DNA of 34,231 nt from Lachnospiraceae bacterium (GCA_024405155.1 JAKSPC010000023.1:1-34231), one strand, 5' to 3'. Shown: positions 1 to 8,333, numbered from the stretch's first letter. Translations and numbers: made by a program. Notes: generated by a model not told the origin, from the sequence alone.

Positions 1-2
1 TG

Positions 3-266
3 AAAGGAGTATCGGCACGTGATATGAGTATTTCCATCGGACAGAATCCCGGATATATTAACAATATTGAAACAGGAAAGGCACTTCCGTCAATGGCAGG
101 CTTTTTCTATATTTGTGATTATCTGGGCGTTTCTCCACAGGAATTCTTTGATACTGAATCTCCGGATCCTGAATGCCTCAATCACATAATAGAAAATCTC
201 AAGAAGCTCAATACCGAGTATCTTGATTCGGTCTCGGTTATTGTTGAAGGACTTGCAAAAAAATAG
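3..266 (+). CDS. XRE-family HTH regulator, C-terminal part (5' end outside window)
   Basis: The reading frame is open from the left edge, so the gene begins before the window. The visible 87 residues hold the second half of an XRE helix-turn-helix: a recognition-helix stretch (SIGQNPGYINNIETGK), the usual Leu-Gly-Val-Ser turn before EFF, then a short acidic helical tail. The ATG at 24 is inside the HTH and is not the natural start. Proteins of this type (KGVSARDMS-like N-terminus) are common near recombinases in Clostridia. DNA binding is inferred from the fold; the target is unknown. Confidence 0.75.
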   Translation, partial: KGVSARDMSISIGQNPGYINNIETGKALPSMAGFFYICDYLGVSPQEFFDTESPDPECLNHIIENLKKLNTEYLDSVSVIVEGLAKK

Positions 267-420
267 TTTTCAATACTATGTCATTAGATTTAAGATGACA
301 CTTCGCAGCTTCACCAAGCGCCTCTCCTACTGAAAGTCTTTTGGAAGCACATTCCATACACACATCATCAAATGATTCCGGCATTTCTATGGGTTTTCTC
401 CCGAATATCTTTCCGTTTGC
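238..420 (-). pseudogene. Possible C-terminal remnant of a serine recombinase/invertase
   Basis: The leftward frame is open for 60 codons but starts directly after a stop codon (TAA at 423-421) and has no start codon. It reads GRKPIEMPESFDDV followed by a helix and LGEA. This resembles the linker and C-terminal HTH region of resolvase/invertase proteins (GRP-x-IELP-x-x-F-x-x-V pattern, then a helix containing a LG turn). It overlaps the 3' end of the XRE gene on the other strand. I read it as a gene remnant; the similarity is short and could be chance. Confidence 0.3.
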
Positions 421-438
421 TTATGTGATGAAGACATA

Positions 439-798
439 TTAACCAGAATGCTCGATCAGGAACTGTAACTTCCTTAGTGCCTCTTTCACATCGCAGGATA
501 CGTTATAAATCGCTTCTTTTTCATATAAGCTACAGTCTTCTAACAGTTTTCCGAATTCCAAGAGATATTCTCCGCGGCCAGCCGACTGATCTCCGTAAAG
601 AAGACAGTCGGCTGAAACCTCCAGTGCCTCGGCGATCTGCATAAGGACCTGCATGGAAACCTTTTTCTGACCGTTCTCAATATAGCAGACATAGGTATCT
701 GAAATATCCGCTTTTTCAGCAAGAACCGCCTGGGTGTAACCCTTCGCTCTCCTTCTTTCGCGTATGCGGTTTCCGATCTGTACATAATCAGGCTTCAT
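439..798 (-). CDS. XRE-family HTH transcriptional regulator
   Basis: A 119-residue protein. Residues about 7-63 form a canonical XRE helix-turn-helix (IGNRIRERRRAKGYTQ, then LAEKADIS, then VCYIENGQKKVS, then ALEVSADCLL), followed by a helical C-terminal segment of about 50 residues that probably dimerises. I chose the ATG at 798 because GGAGGAGGC lies 7-8 bases upstream; a longer frame to 873 has no good ribosome site. The start overlaps the end of the upstream HD-domain frame by 11 bp, indicating translational coupling. It probably regulates its own operon or an element gene; the target is unknown. Confidence 0.85.
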   Translation of the reverse strand: MKPDYVQIGNRIRERRRAKGYTQAVLAEKADISDTYVCYIENGQKKVSMQVLMQIAEALEVSADCLLYGDQSAGRGEYLLEFGKLLEDCSLYEKEAIYNVSCDVKEALRKLQFLIEHSG

Positions 799-1345
799 AC
801 AGTGTGCCTCCTCCGTCAGTCTCTGCATTCTGTTCTCCGCTTTCAAAATACTTTTCCAATTCCTTTTCGTCACACGGGCGGTATATCGTTGTATTGTCTA
901 AAGCAAAAATCTTCCCAGAAAGCATTCCACAGTCTACAGACCTGTATGCATCTTCAAACTGATACATTTTAGCGTCTAATGTATCGAGGATATTAAGAGC
1001 CTGCGCCTCAGCTGTTGCCGGAACCGTAATCGCACCGTATTCTGCTTTTCCGTGATGTGCGGCGATACAGTGCTCAAGAAGCCTGATACGCTCGCATTTA
1101 ACTCCGAGTTCCTCTGCCGCTTTTTCAATCATTTGGATACCGATCGGCGTATGTCCGAAAAGTCTTCCGTCAATTGTATAATCCGCCTCCCCGGTCATTG
1201 TTGTCTTAAGCTCGACAATCTTTCCGATATCGTGGAGTGCCGCAGCCGCGATAAGCATCTCCGCATCAAGATCGGTATAAACGCTGCACATCTGCTTCAA
1301 GCTTTGCCTTGATGTCGTCTGCGGTTGCCTTGTCAGCGCCTTCAC
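788..1345 (-). pseudogene. HD-domain phosphohydrolase (YhaM/Cbf1-like), 5'-damaged
   Basis: The product contains an HD signature (AALHDIGKIVEL, then GHTPIGIQMIEKAAEELG, then HCIAAHHGKAEYGA, then a LLD-like NILDTLDAKM segment), the order seen in HD proteins such as the YhaM 3'-5' exoribonuclease. The natural frame appears intact only from about SVYTDLDAEM onward (nt ~1290). The preceding ~20 codons (KALTRQPQTTSRQ) look non-protein-like, whereas the neighbouring frame over 1287-1353 gives a plausible helix (GADKATADDIKAKLEADVQ). The 5' end runs into the insertion sequence. I read this as a truncated, frameshifted remnant, though the HD core itself is undamaged. It overlaps the XRE gene start by 11 bp. 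Confidence 0.6.
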
Positions 1346-1369
1346 AGATGCCGCATGATCAAAAACCTT

Positions 1370-3000
1370 ACATTTGCCTTAAAATAAAGGCGTTTTCGCA
1401 TTATATACTGGTATTCTTCTTTACATTGTGGTACAATATATTTACCGATATTACCGATATGCAAAGGAGAAACAGCCAATGGCTTCAGCCACTATTCCTG
1501 AGGAAGTGAGCCGGTTTCGTCCGGGCCCGTGTACGGAGATCAAGCACATCAACGGACACTACTACGTATACATGTACCAGTCAGTCCATTTGCAAAGCGG
1601 CAGATGGGGAAAGAAGACCGGTAAAAGTATCGGCACCATCATTCCGGGGCAGGGTTTTGTTCCAAACAGAAACTATGGCCTTTATACCGGAGAAGGATCT
1701 GCCGATGAGATCACCATCCTTGAGTATGGGCAGTACGCTCTGATCGGAGCGGTTGCCGCTGATGTGAAGTCCGCCCTGGAAAGCCACTTTCCCCTGGATC
1801 GCGCGGCACAGATATTTGCGTACGCAAGCATTCTGTTCGTCAACGGCTTCACACATTTGGATCAGGTCCATCGCTACTATGAGCAGTGCTGGCTGTCGCA
1901 GGAATTTAAAGACTTCACCTTCCGTATGGGAAAGACAGCACTCGGCACTCTGCTGGAAAACCTCGGACGCCGTACGAGACGTATCACAGCATACGAACAG
2001 GCTGCGGTCGATCAGTCATCCGCGATAGCGATCGACGGTCACGCGATCCGATCCTGTTCCGAAGAAAACGATCTTTCGGAATCCGGATATAAGTTCCGGG
2101 AACTTGGCGAAGATCAGGTCAACCTGCTCATGGGTTATGATACCGTTTCAAAAATGCCGCTGTTTGCACGGATGTATCGCGGTTCCTGCAACGATAAATC
2201 CAAGATCGAAGATCTTACGGCACTGCTTTCCTTTTCCGGTGTGCTGTTCATCGTGGACCGTGGCTTTTACAGCCGCAAAAATCTGGACCGTTTTTCCGAA
2301 AACGAGAACACCTTTATCATTCCGGTACCGACGAATGCCGATGCCTTTCAGATCGCCATGAAGGATCCGATGTACACGGACAGCTTTTACTACAGAGCCG
2401 GCAAGAAGCAGGCCAGGATCGAATACAGAGAGCGCCCGATATCCGGCACCGAAAGCGTCTATGTTTTCCGTGACATTGACGAAAACGAAAAATGCCGGTT
2501 CAACTATATCCATTCCATGGAACTCGGAAAGTCCGGCTATACACAGGAAGGCTTTAACAAAAACAAAGAGTTGTTTGGCGTATATGTCTTCCAGAGCAAC
2601 AGCGGACTTCGACCGGAAGAGATCTTTGCCGCCTATAAAAAGCGCTGGGGCATTGAGACCTTCTATCAGTACCTGAAAAACAGAGGCGATTATAACGACC
2701 TGATGATTCAGGACTACTACAAAGAGCAGGGGTTTTCCTTCATCATGCTGATCGCCGGGCAGATCCATCAAAAGATGATCGCAGCGGTGAAGACCCTTAA
2801 CGACAGCACCATCTCCACGCAGGATGTGCTCCTTGCGGCAAGATGCATGAAGATGGAGCGGCGCGGCAATGTATGGAGTCTCAAAAACACAAGGAAGAAA
2901 GACCTTGAACTTTTTAAAAAACTCGGCTTCGAACCGGCTCTTTCCGTCACCGTCAGCAACTGACGGGTGGGACATATCGGCAAAAAGCTAAATGATTATG
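1370..3000 (+). mobile_element. IS1634/IS4-type insertion sequence (approximate limits)
   Basis: The region holds one DDE transposase gene with short flanks and sits between a truncated HD gene and the ArsR/chromate operon. Ends could not be fixed. The best candidate terminal inverted repeats are weak: a CATTTGCCTT-like sequence near 1371 and its imperfect inverse around 2985-2996 (rightward AAAAAGCTAAATG). No convincing target duplication was found. A perfect 7-bp-stem hairpin (CCGTCAG/CTGACGG, 2950-2966) covers the transposase stop codon. Confidence 0.6.
1479..2963 (+). CDS. IS1634-family (IS4 group) DDE transposase
   Basis: A 494-residue transposase of the usual length. The DDE triad is visible: D186 in AIAIDGHAIRS, D260 in LFIVDRGFYS, and E393 in the diagnostic Y-(2)-R-(3)-E-(6)-K box (YKKRWGIETFYQYLK). 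I chose the ATG at 1479 because AAAGGAG lies about 9 bases upstream; the frame extends back to 1428 without a ribosome site. A TACAAT -10-like element lies at about 1433. The frame is intact, so the element may still be mobile. It catalyses cut-and-paste transposition; the target preference is not evident. Confidence 0.92.
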   Translation: MASATIPEEVSRFRPGPCTEIKHINGHYYVYMYQSVHLQSGRWGKKTGKSIGTIIPGQGFVPNRNYGLYTGEGSADEITILEYGQYALIGAVAADVKSALESHFPLDRAAQIFAYASILFVNGFTHLDQVHRYYEQCWLSQEFKDFTFRMGKTALGTLLENLGRRTRRITAYEQAAVDQSSAIAIDGHAIRSCSEENDLSESGYKFRELGEDQVNLLMGYDTVSKMPLFARMYRGSCNDKSKIEDLTALLSFSGVLFIVDRGFYSRKNLDRFSENENTFIIPVPTNADAFQIAMKDPMYTDSFYYRAGKKQARIEYRERPISGTESVYVFRDIDENEKCRFNYIHSMELGKSGYTQEGFNKNKELFGVYVFQSNSGLRPEEIFAAYKKRWGIETFYQYLKNRGDYNDLMIQDYYKEQGFSFIMLIAGQIHQKMIAAVKTLNDSTISTQDVLLAARCMKMERRGNVWSLKNTRKKDLELFKKLGFEPALSVTVSN

Positions 3001-3024
3001 ACTAAATTAAAGTCGGGGGGCACT

Positions 3025-3345
3025 ATGGAAACTGATAAGATGCTCAAAGCATTGGGCGAACCGATGCGGTTCAAAATCTACGGCTGTCTTTTGGAACGAA
3101 AGCACTGTGTGCGTTCTCTATCCAAAAAGCTCGGTATCACGGAATCTGCAATTTCGCAGCATATCAAAGTTATGAAGGAAGCGGGACTGGTGTACGGCGA
3201 GAAATACGGCTATCACATGCACTATCTCCCCTCACAGGAAGCGCTGGATTTACTCGTGAGCTGCTTTGCGGAAATGAAGGAAATGTCCTTATCACTGGAT
3301 CGTGATATGACGAAATGCCAATGCGAGTATCGGGAGGTAGAGTAA
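3025..3345 (+). CDS. ArsR-family metalloregulator-like repressor
   Basis: A 106-residue winged-helix protein. LKALGEPMRFKIYGCLLE, then LSKKLGITESAISQHIKVMKEAGLV is the ArsR/SmtB helix-turn-helix, followed by the wing (YGEKYGYHMHYLP). Cysteines at about 21, 28, 80 and a C-terminal C98-x-C100 pair could bind a metal or thiol-reactive ligand. The start follows a GGGGGG Shine-Dalgarno; an upstream in-frame ATG at 2992 lacks one. The stop is one base before the first chromate-transporter gene, so the three genes form one operon. It is inferred to repress that operon. Its promoter must lie within or at the edge of the adjacent IS. Confidence 0.85.
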   Translation: METDKMLKALGEPMRFKIYGCLLERKHCVRSLSKKLGITESAISQHIKVMKEAGLVYGEKYGYHMHYLPSQEALDLLVSCFAEMKEMSLSLDRDMTKCQCEYREVE

Positions 3346-3346
3346 G

Positions 3347-3925
3347 ATGCCGCTTCTAATACAGCTTTTTCTTACATTTGCAAAGATCGGTCTTTTCACC
3401 TTCGGCGGTGGTTATGCCATGATCTCAATGATCGAAAACAACTGCGTGGAGAAGAAAAAATGGATCACCCACGATGATATGATGAATGTCACAGTCATCG
3501 CAGAGTCCACGCCGGGCCCGATTGCGATCAACTGCGCAACTTTTGTCGGCTGCAAGCAGGCGGGATTCATCGGCGCGCTGGTCGCAACCCTTGGTATGGT
3601 GTTGCCATCCTTTGTGATTATCTATCTGATCTCCATATTTCTGGATAACTTCCTAGAGATCGTCTGGATCGCAAATGCCTTTAAGGGCATCAAGATCGCT
3701 GTTGGTATTCTGATTCTGGATGCCGGGATCACGATGATCCAGAAGATGCAGAAAAAGCCCTTGCCCCGAGCGATCATGCTTTGTGCCTGCGCAGCGATGC
3801 TTGTCATTAACGTCTTTTCTCTGAAATTCTCCTCGATTGCGCTGATGCTGATTGCAGGCGTCATCAGCCTGATTATCTTCATGGCGAAGGACGCTCCGGC
3901 ACAGAAAGGAGGACATAAGGCATGA
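3347..3925 (+). CDS. chrA: Chromate transporter, short-chain CHR protein (first half)
   Basis: A 192-residue membrane protein with one CHR domain. Family motifs are clear: FGGGYAM in helix 1, then STPGPIAIN, then GxLVATLGMVLPSF. About six hydrophobic segments are present. Short-chain CHR proteins work as pairs, each half being equivalent to one half of long ChrA; the next gene supplies the other half and overlaps it by 4 bp (ATGA). The family exports chromate in some members, but many Clostridia homologues have unknown substrates, so the substrate is not proven. The ribosome site lies inside the end of the ArsR gene. Confidence 0.9.
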   Translation: MPLLIQLFLTFAKIGLFTFGGGYAMISMIENNCVEKKKWITHDDMMNVTVIAESTPGPIAINCATFVGCKQAGFIGALVATLGMVLPSFVIIYLISIFLDNFLEIVWIANAFKGIKIAVGILILDAGITMIQKMQKKPLPRAIMLCACAAMLVINVFSLKFSSIALMLIAGVISLIIFMAKDAPAQKGGHKA

Positions 3926-4488
3926 TCTATCTTGACTTATTGCTTGGATTTCTTCGTGTCGGCTGCTTTGCCTTTGGCGGAGCGTACGGAGCCATTCCGT
4001 TGATCCGTGACGTGGTGCTCTCTTATGGATGGCTTACCGATGAACAGCTCACCTATATGATTGCTGTCAGCGAAAGCACGCCGGGCCCGATCATGGTAAA
4101 CCTTGCAACTTATGTAGGCAGCAGTCAGGCAGGATTCTGGGGTGCGGTTCTTGCAACATCAGCAGTCGTTCTTCCGTCGTTTATCATTATCCTGCTTTTG
4201 ATGATCGTTCTGAAAAACATCATCAAGAACAAGTATGTGCAGGCGGTGCTTCGTGGTCTCAAGCCCTGTATCATCGGTATCATCATGGCGACCGGCATCT
4301 TCATGATTGTGAACAACGTGATGAATATTCGTGCAGAGAATGGATTTGAACTGAAAGCACTGATTCTGACGGTGGTTCTTGCCGCTGTCATGTTCCTGCC
4401 AAAGCCGATACTGAAAAAGAAAGTTTCACCGATTATATTGATCGTTATATCAGCAGTTCTTGGCATTATGGTGTATGGAATCGGCTGA
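3922..4488 (+). CDS. chrA: Chromate transporter, short-chain CHR protein (second half)
   Basis: A 188-residue partner of the preceding gene, overlapping it by ATGA. It repeats the CHR-domain motifs (FAFGGAYGAIPLI, ESTPGPIMVNLATYVG, TSAVVLPSF) with about six hydrophobic helices. The two halves probably assemble with opposite membrane topology into one transporter, as known for paired short-chain CHR proteins. It ends 75 bp before the convergent gene at 4564, and no clear intrinsic terminator was seen between them. Confidence 0.9.
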   Translation: MIYLDLLLGFLRVGCFAFGGAYGAIPLIRDVVLSYGWLTDEQLTYMIAVSESTPGPIMVNLATYVGSSQAGFWGAVLATSAVVLPSFIIILLLMIVLKNIIKNKYVQAVLRGLKPCIIGIIMATGIFMIVNNVMNIRAENGFELKALILTVVLAAVMFLPKPILKKKVSPIILIVISAVLGIMVYGIG

Positions 4489-4563
4489 CAGTTCGCAATG
4501 ATTAAGCAACGGCAGCCATCCGTGTTCAGAAATAGATAAATTGGAATTTACTCTTTTAGTCAC

Positions 4564-5661
4564 TTAAAAGAGATCCAGGCAGCTGTCCAGGTAGATCTCT
4601 TCCCGCACCTTTAACTGCCACTGCGGGCGGGTGAGGTAATACAGCAGAAACTCCAGCACCACCGCGCTTCCCAGGCCCCGGCCTTCTATCTTGAAGTTGG
4701 AAAAGCCCATGGGAAGATAGATGTTCTGGATGTCCTCGCGGCTGATGAACGCGGGATTTTCCATGGCGCGGGAAAAGCGGTAGCCTTCCGCGGCGTATGG
4801 ACTGCGGCAGATATGATCCGCGCAGGGCTCTCCCAGGCTTTTTAAACTCACATTCTCATAGCATGCTTTCCGTTCTTTACAGTTTATGTCGCAGCACTCA
4901 TTGACAAGGAACTCTGCCTTGTCTTTTTCTTTTTGCGACAGACCCTCCAGCAGAGAGAAAGCTTTGTTCAGCCGGAAATCCGGCACCACGTAATTGAATT
5001 CCTCCCGGTCCAGTTCTTTTTTCAGATCTGCAAACTCCGTGAGCACCTTTGTGGTGGAGGAAACGAGGTACAGGGTGGGGTAGGTTTCCCGCAGATAGGA
5101 AAGGAGCAGCTCCGAGTGGACGATGACGCCGTTTTTTACGCTCTGTCCCGCCCTGCTGCCGGCGGTTTCTTTCGCAGGAAAAGTATATTCCGGGGCAGTG
5201 CTTCCGCCGCCGGCGGCTTCAGCAAAGAGTTCACACAGTTTGTTGCACTTTCTGTCGGAAAGACGCTCCGGCAAAAGAAGGGAATTGCTGAAGGTGAGCC
5301 TTCCGGAAATGCCGTATTCGGAAAGGAGCGAAAGCACGGACTCTGCGTCATCCCCTCCAAAGCCCACCCGGCCGCCGCCCCACAGGGCATCCGCCGGCGC
5401 GCCGTAGAGAGAGGCGATCTCGCAGTCTTCATAGAACCACTCCCTGTGACCGTAAAAAAGCGGCAGGAACTTCCGGTAGAGCTCCGTAAATTCAAAGAGC
5501 CCGGGAAGATGAAAATATGCGGTTTTTCCTAAATGCTCCTTCATTTGCAAGGCCTGCTGTGCCACGGTCTTTCCCTCGTACTGTTCATAGCCGGGCCCGA
5601 TGTAGGCCACTTCGATATCGTCGTAGCCGAAACCGATCATCAGGCTGGTGGCGGCGCACAT
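4564..5661 (-). CDS. U32-peptidase-like [Fe-S] protein of unknown function, probably 5'-rearranged
   Basis: Recognised as a conserved Clostridia family related to U32 collagenase-like proteins: the C-terminus carries MGFSNFKIEGRG (U32 signature) and a cysteine cluster (CC, C, C, C, C at about residues 280-309 of the longest frame) likely to ligate an Fe-S cluster. Homologues I recall begin near YFHLPGLFEF, so the first ~50 residues here may be foreign. Possible starts are 5733, 5661 and 5544. I give 5661, where GGAAGTGGGCG precedes the ATG, but the frame upstream of it overlaps an amidohydrolase N-terminus in another frame. The catalytic role is unknown. The stop codon overlaps an inverted repeat (CTCTTTTA/TAAAAGAG, 4551-4572). 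Confidence 0.6.
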   Translation of the reverse strand: MCAATSLMIGFGYDDIEVAYIGPGYEQYEGKTVAQQALQMKEHLGKTAYFHLPGLFEFTELYRKFLPLFYGHREWFYEDCEIASLYGAPADALWGGGRVGFGGDDAESVLSLLSEYGISGRLTFSNSLLLPERLSDRKCNKLCELFAEAAGGGSTAPEYTFPAKETAGSRAGQSVKNGVIVHSELLLSYLRETYPTLYLVSSTTKVLTEFADLKKELDREEFNYVVPDFRLNKAFSLLEGLSQKEKDKAEFLVNECCDINCKERKACYENVSLKSLGEPCADHICRSPYAAEGYRFSRAMENPAFISREDIQNIYLPMGFSNFKIEGRGLGSAVVLEFLLYYLTRPQWQLKVREEIYLDSCLDLF

Positions 5662-5767
5662 CGCCCACTTCCAGGATGCGGTCTTTTTCAAACAGTACAC
5701 TTCCCGTGAAGGCATCGTTTCCCGTGCCGTCATAGATCTTTGCGTTCTTCAGTAATGTCACAGCCAT
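5662..5767 (-). pseudogene. N-terminal fragment of a D-aminoacylase/dihydroorotase-type amidohydrolase
   Basis: From an ATG at 5767 with a good ribosome site (AGAGGGAGAG) the frame reads MAVTLLKNAKIYDGTG, then GSVLFEKDRILEVGD. This is the typical first beta-sandwich strand set of N-acyl-D-amino-acid deacylases and related amidohydrolases (IIKNA-x-IYDGTG, D-I-x-I-x-x-G-R-I). After about 36 residues the homology stops and the frame enters the U32-like gene in the wrong register, ending at about 5590. Some 400 residues of the enzyme, including all metal ligands, are missing, so the product cannot be active. Confidence 0.65.
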
Positions 5768-5827
5768 AGCTTTTCTCTCCCTCTTTTCACAGATGCGCCG
5801 CCCTTTTTTGGAGGCGTTTTCCAAACG

Positions 5828-6865
5828 TCAGTACTTGTTCCTTACCACTTCCAGGGCGCAGATGAAATCTGTAAATTCCAGTTTTTCACCTTCATCCGTG
5901 ACGGCAAAGCCGGTCATTTTTCCGAAGACCTGATGCTGGCTGGAAATGATGACCTGGTAGTTCATTTCGGCAGCCCGGTCCAGGATGGGCACGAAATCCG
6001 CCTCGAACCGTCCGTCATCCGACGTGATCTTCCAGGGATCGGTGAAGCGGAATTTCCCCTCGCTGTTTCCGGGGATCTCAAAGGTCACTTCGTTCAGTTT
6101 GTGGATCTTCCCTTTGTAATACAGGCAGTTTTCGGATGCGGAGGATCGGTCGGAAAAGCCGTAGCCCAGGTTGAATCCGAAAGGCTCGCCGGAGAGCCTG
6201 CCGGAACCGGTGCCCCAGTACCAGGTGTTGTCGTAGGTCCATACGCCGCGGCCCCAGTCCAGGCAGCCAAGCGTCGTTTTCCGATCCACGTATTCCTTGC
6301 GGTCACCGTAGGAGACCACGCCTTCCGCCTCCAGACAGTTCCGCTTGCAGTTGTAGTAGAACGCCGTCTCCTTTTCCGCCCAGGGCGTGGCGATGTACAT
6401 GGCTTCCATTTCGGGCTCATACACGTCCAGCTCGCAAAGAAGATTCTTGTGCCTGTCAAAATTGCGGAAATTGCAGGAGATGTGCCGGTGGTCCCCCGCG
6501 TTTTGAAAGCTCATGTCCAGGCGTTTGGTGTGGCATTCGGCATTTGCGTCCGCCACCCTCTTTCCCAGGCCGAACTTTTTGCCCCGGGGAAGGAGCACCA
6601 GTTCCGACTCCGTGTGTTCCGTGGCTGTCTTCAGATCGATGAACGATGCGGACAGCAGGCCGATGTAGCCAAGGTCCGATATGGTGAAGGCCAGGGCGAA
6701 ATTTTCGTTGGTGAACAGGTAATAGTCCCATTCCTTTTTCCGGTACCAGGGCGCCAGGATATTTTCCCGCGCGTATTCCATGATCTCCGTTCTGGCAAAG
6801 CCGGGCTCCCGGATGGTGCCGTCCGCTGACGGTACCTGGATCATTTTTACGATCTCTGTCTGCAT
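5828..6865 (-). CDS. DUF2804 family protein
   Basis: A 345-residue protein recognised as DUF2804 by its tryptophan-rich core (GCLDWGRGVWTYDNTWYWG), the FGFNLGYGF segment and the C-terminal SSQHQVFGKMTG with ALEVVRNKY. No signal peptide or membrane segment is seen, so it is probably cytosolic with a beta-rich fold. The start at 6865 follows AGAAAGGAG at ideal spacing; the frame continues upstream without initiation signals. It lies 23 bp downstream of the MFS transporter on the same strand, so they are probably co-transcribed. The family has no established biochemical function. Confidence 0.88.
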   Translation of the reverse strand: MQTEIVKMIQVPSADGTIREPGFARTEIMEYARENILAPWYRKKEWDYYLFTNENFALAFTISDLGYIGLLSASFIDLKTATEHTESELVLLPRGKKFGLGKRVADANAECHTKRLDMSFQNAGDHRHISCNFRNFDRHKNLLCELDVYEPEMEAMYIATPWAEKETAFYYNCKRNCLEAEGVVSYGDRKEYVDRKTTLGCLDWGRGVWTYDNTWYWGTGSGRLSGEPFGFNLGYGFSDRSSASENCLYYKGKIHKLNEVTFEIPGNSEGKFRFTDPWKITSDDGRFEADFVPILDRAAEMNYQVIISSQHQVFGKMTGFAVTDEGEKLEFTDFICALEVVRNKY

Positions 6866-6888
6866 ATGGTCTCCTTTCTTCCTGTGTT

Positions 6889-8142
6889 CTAACGTTTTTG
6901 TTTTCTCATTTTTATGATGGCAGTGATGCAGAGGATCGCTCCCGCCGCTCCCACACACGCAAAGAGGAGCATGGTCTTTCGCACGGATATCCGGTCAATG
7001 AGAATACCGCACGAAATGCTGGACAGGATAACGCCCAGCGTTCCCATGGATGCCGCGAGGCTCTGCGCCTTTGCCGAATCCTCATAAGGGATCTTTTTAA
7101 TGGTGTATGCAACGATAGCCGGTGTATACAGACCATACCCCGCAAAATGCAGGATCACTCCCGGATAGATCGCCGGAATGCTTCTTACCAGGGCAAAAAA
7201 GAGCGTCTTTCCCACGAAGAAACAGATGCTTAACGCCAGCACCGTATCCCCGTGTTTTTTGGAGATCCTGCGCCACAGAAGCATCGCTAGGATCTCCAGG
7301 GCCGCATAGGCTGCATTGATATATCCCATATCCGCCGCCGTTCCGCCAAGATCTTCCACGATGTTGATCAGGAAGACTGCCACCGCGCCGTCCCCGGTGA
7401 GTACCAGTCCCAGTCCAAGCAGCAGAAGGCCGAAATCCCGGTACTGCTTCAGAAAAGCCGGTATACTCTTTCCCCTGCGCGGCCGTTCCGCAGCTTCCGC
7501 CGTATTGCTGCCGCGTTTTGCATCTGCTTCGGACGTTCTGTCTCCCGCAATTTTTGCCCGTTGTTTTCTCAGGGACCGTCCTGCGGCAAAAACCGCCGCG
7601 GCAAGAAGAACAAGCGCAAACAGCGCCAGTTTCGTGATCACTGTATAGGGATACGTCTCCAGCAGTTTTCCCAGAGTAAGAGAAGTAACAACATAAGAAA
7701 AGGATCCGAAGGCGCGGCCGGTACTGTATTCCATGCGATAGCCGCAATGCTCCGCATCCACGCAGACCTCGGTACAGAGGGGCAGCAGGGCCCACATAAG
7801 CCCCATCCAGATGATAAAAATGATCCCCGGTATGATACCTGCCCGGGTGAAACAAAGGACGGCGCTTCCGGCAGCGAGCTGCACCGCGATGATCCCAAGA
7901 AGTGCCCCTGTGGAGGTGAGTTTTCTTCCTTCGTCGATAATGGGGGAAAGCACCATGGGCAGGAAGAATGCCAGCGTACAGGCCAATGCCATGACAGTTC
8001 CCGTGACTGTGCCGGAAAATCCCAGGCTCTGCAGATAAAACGCCGCATAGGAGCCAACGGCACCGTAGGCGCACCAGTAAAGCCCCTGGATCAGGGCATA
8101 GTCCATGTTCATTTTTCGGTTTTCGTTTTTCCCGATGTTCAT
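6889..8142 (-). CDS. MFS transporter (MFS_1-like/sugar-nucleoside symporter type)
   Basis: A 417-residue protein with twelve predicted membrane helices in two groups of six, separated by a charged loop (about residues 195-230, rich in Lys/Arg/Glu). The N-terminus (ALIQGLYWCAYGAVGSYAAF) resembles the LacY/nucleoside-H+ symporter-like branch. Starts at 8142, 8112 or 8106 are possible and none has a strong ribosome site. A TATAAT -10-like element lies upstream (leftward, about 8198). It forms an operon with the DUF2804 gene and the amidohydrolase remnant. It may import a peptide, acyl-amino acid or oligosaccharide for those enzymes, but the substrate cannot be read from the sequence. Confidence 0.88.
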   Translation of the reverse strand: MNIGKNENRKMNMDYALIQGLYWCAYGAVGSYAAFYLQSLGFSGTVTGTVMALACTLAFFLPMVLSPIIDEGRKLTSTGALLGIIAVQLAAGSAVLCFTRAGIIPGIIFIIWMGLMWALLPLCTEVCVDAEHCGYRMEYSTGRAFGSFSYVVTSLTLGKLLETYPYTVITKLALFALVLLAAAVFAAGRSLRKQRAKIAGDRTSEADAKRGSNTAEAAERPRRGKSIPAFLKQYRDFGLLLLGLGLVLTGDGAVAVFLINIVEDLGGTAADMGYINAAYAALEILAMLLWRRISKKHGDTVLALSICFFVGKTLFFALVRSIPAIYPGVILHFAGYGLYTPAIVAYTIKKIPYEDSAKAQSLAASMGTLGVILSSISCGILIDRISVRKTMLLFACVGAAGAILCITAIIKMRKQKR

Positions 8143-8333
8143 GTTTCTGGCATAAAACAGGTTTTAAGCAGACGGAGGCCGGTACTGTAATCCCATTATA
8201 CGGATATGGGCGCCAAATGTATATATTTTTTGCGTAGCGGGGCATGTGTTTCTGTGCTACAATCGGGGCAGAAATGATCCCCTGCGGCAGTTCACATGAG
8301 CTGCCCGATAACAGAAAAAACTGGAGGAAATCT

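Noticed and set aside
2148-2975. 275-residue leftward open frame
   Set aside because: Antisense shadow of the transposase; no start signals or motifs.
5933-6829. 298-residue rightward open frame
   Set aside because: Antisense shadow of the DUF2804 gene with Val/Gly-rich low-information sequence.
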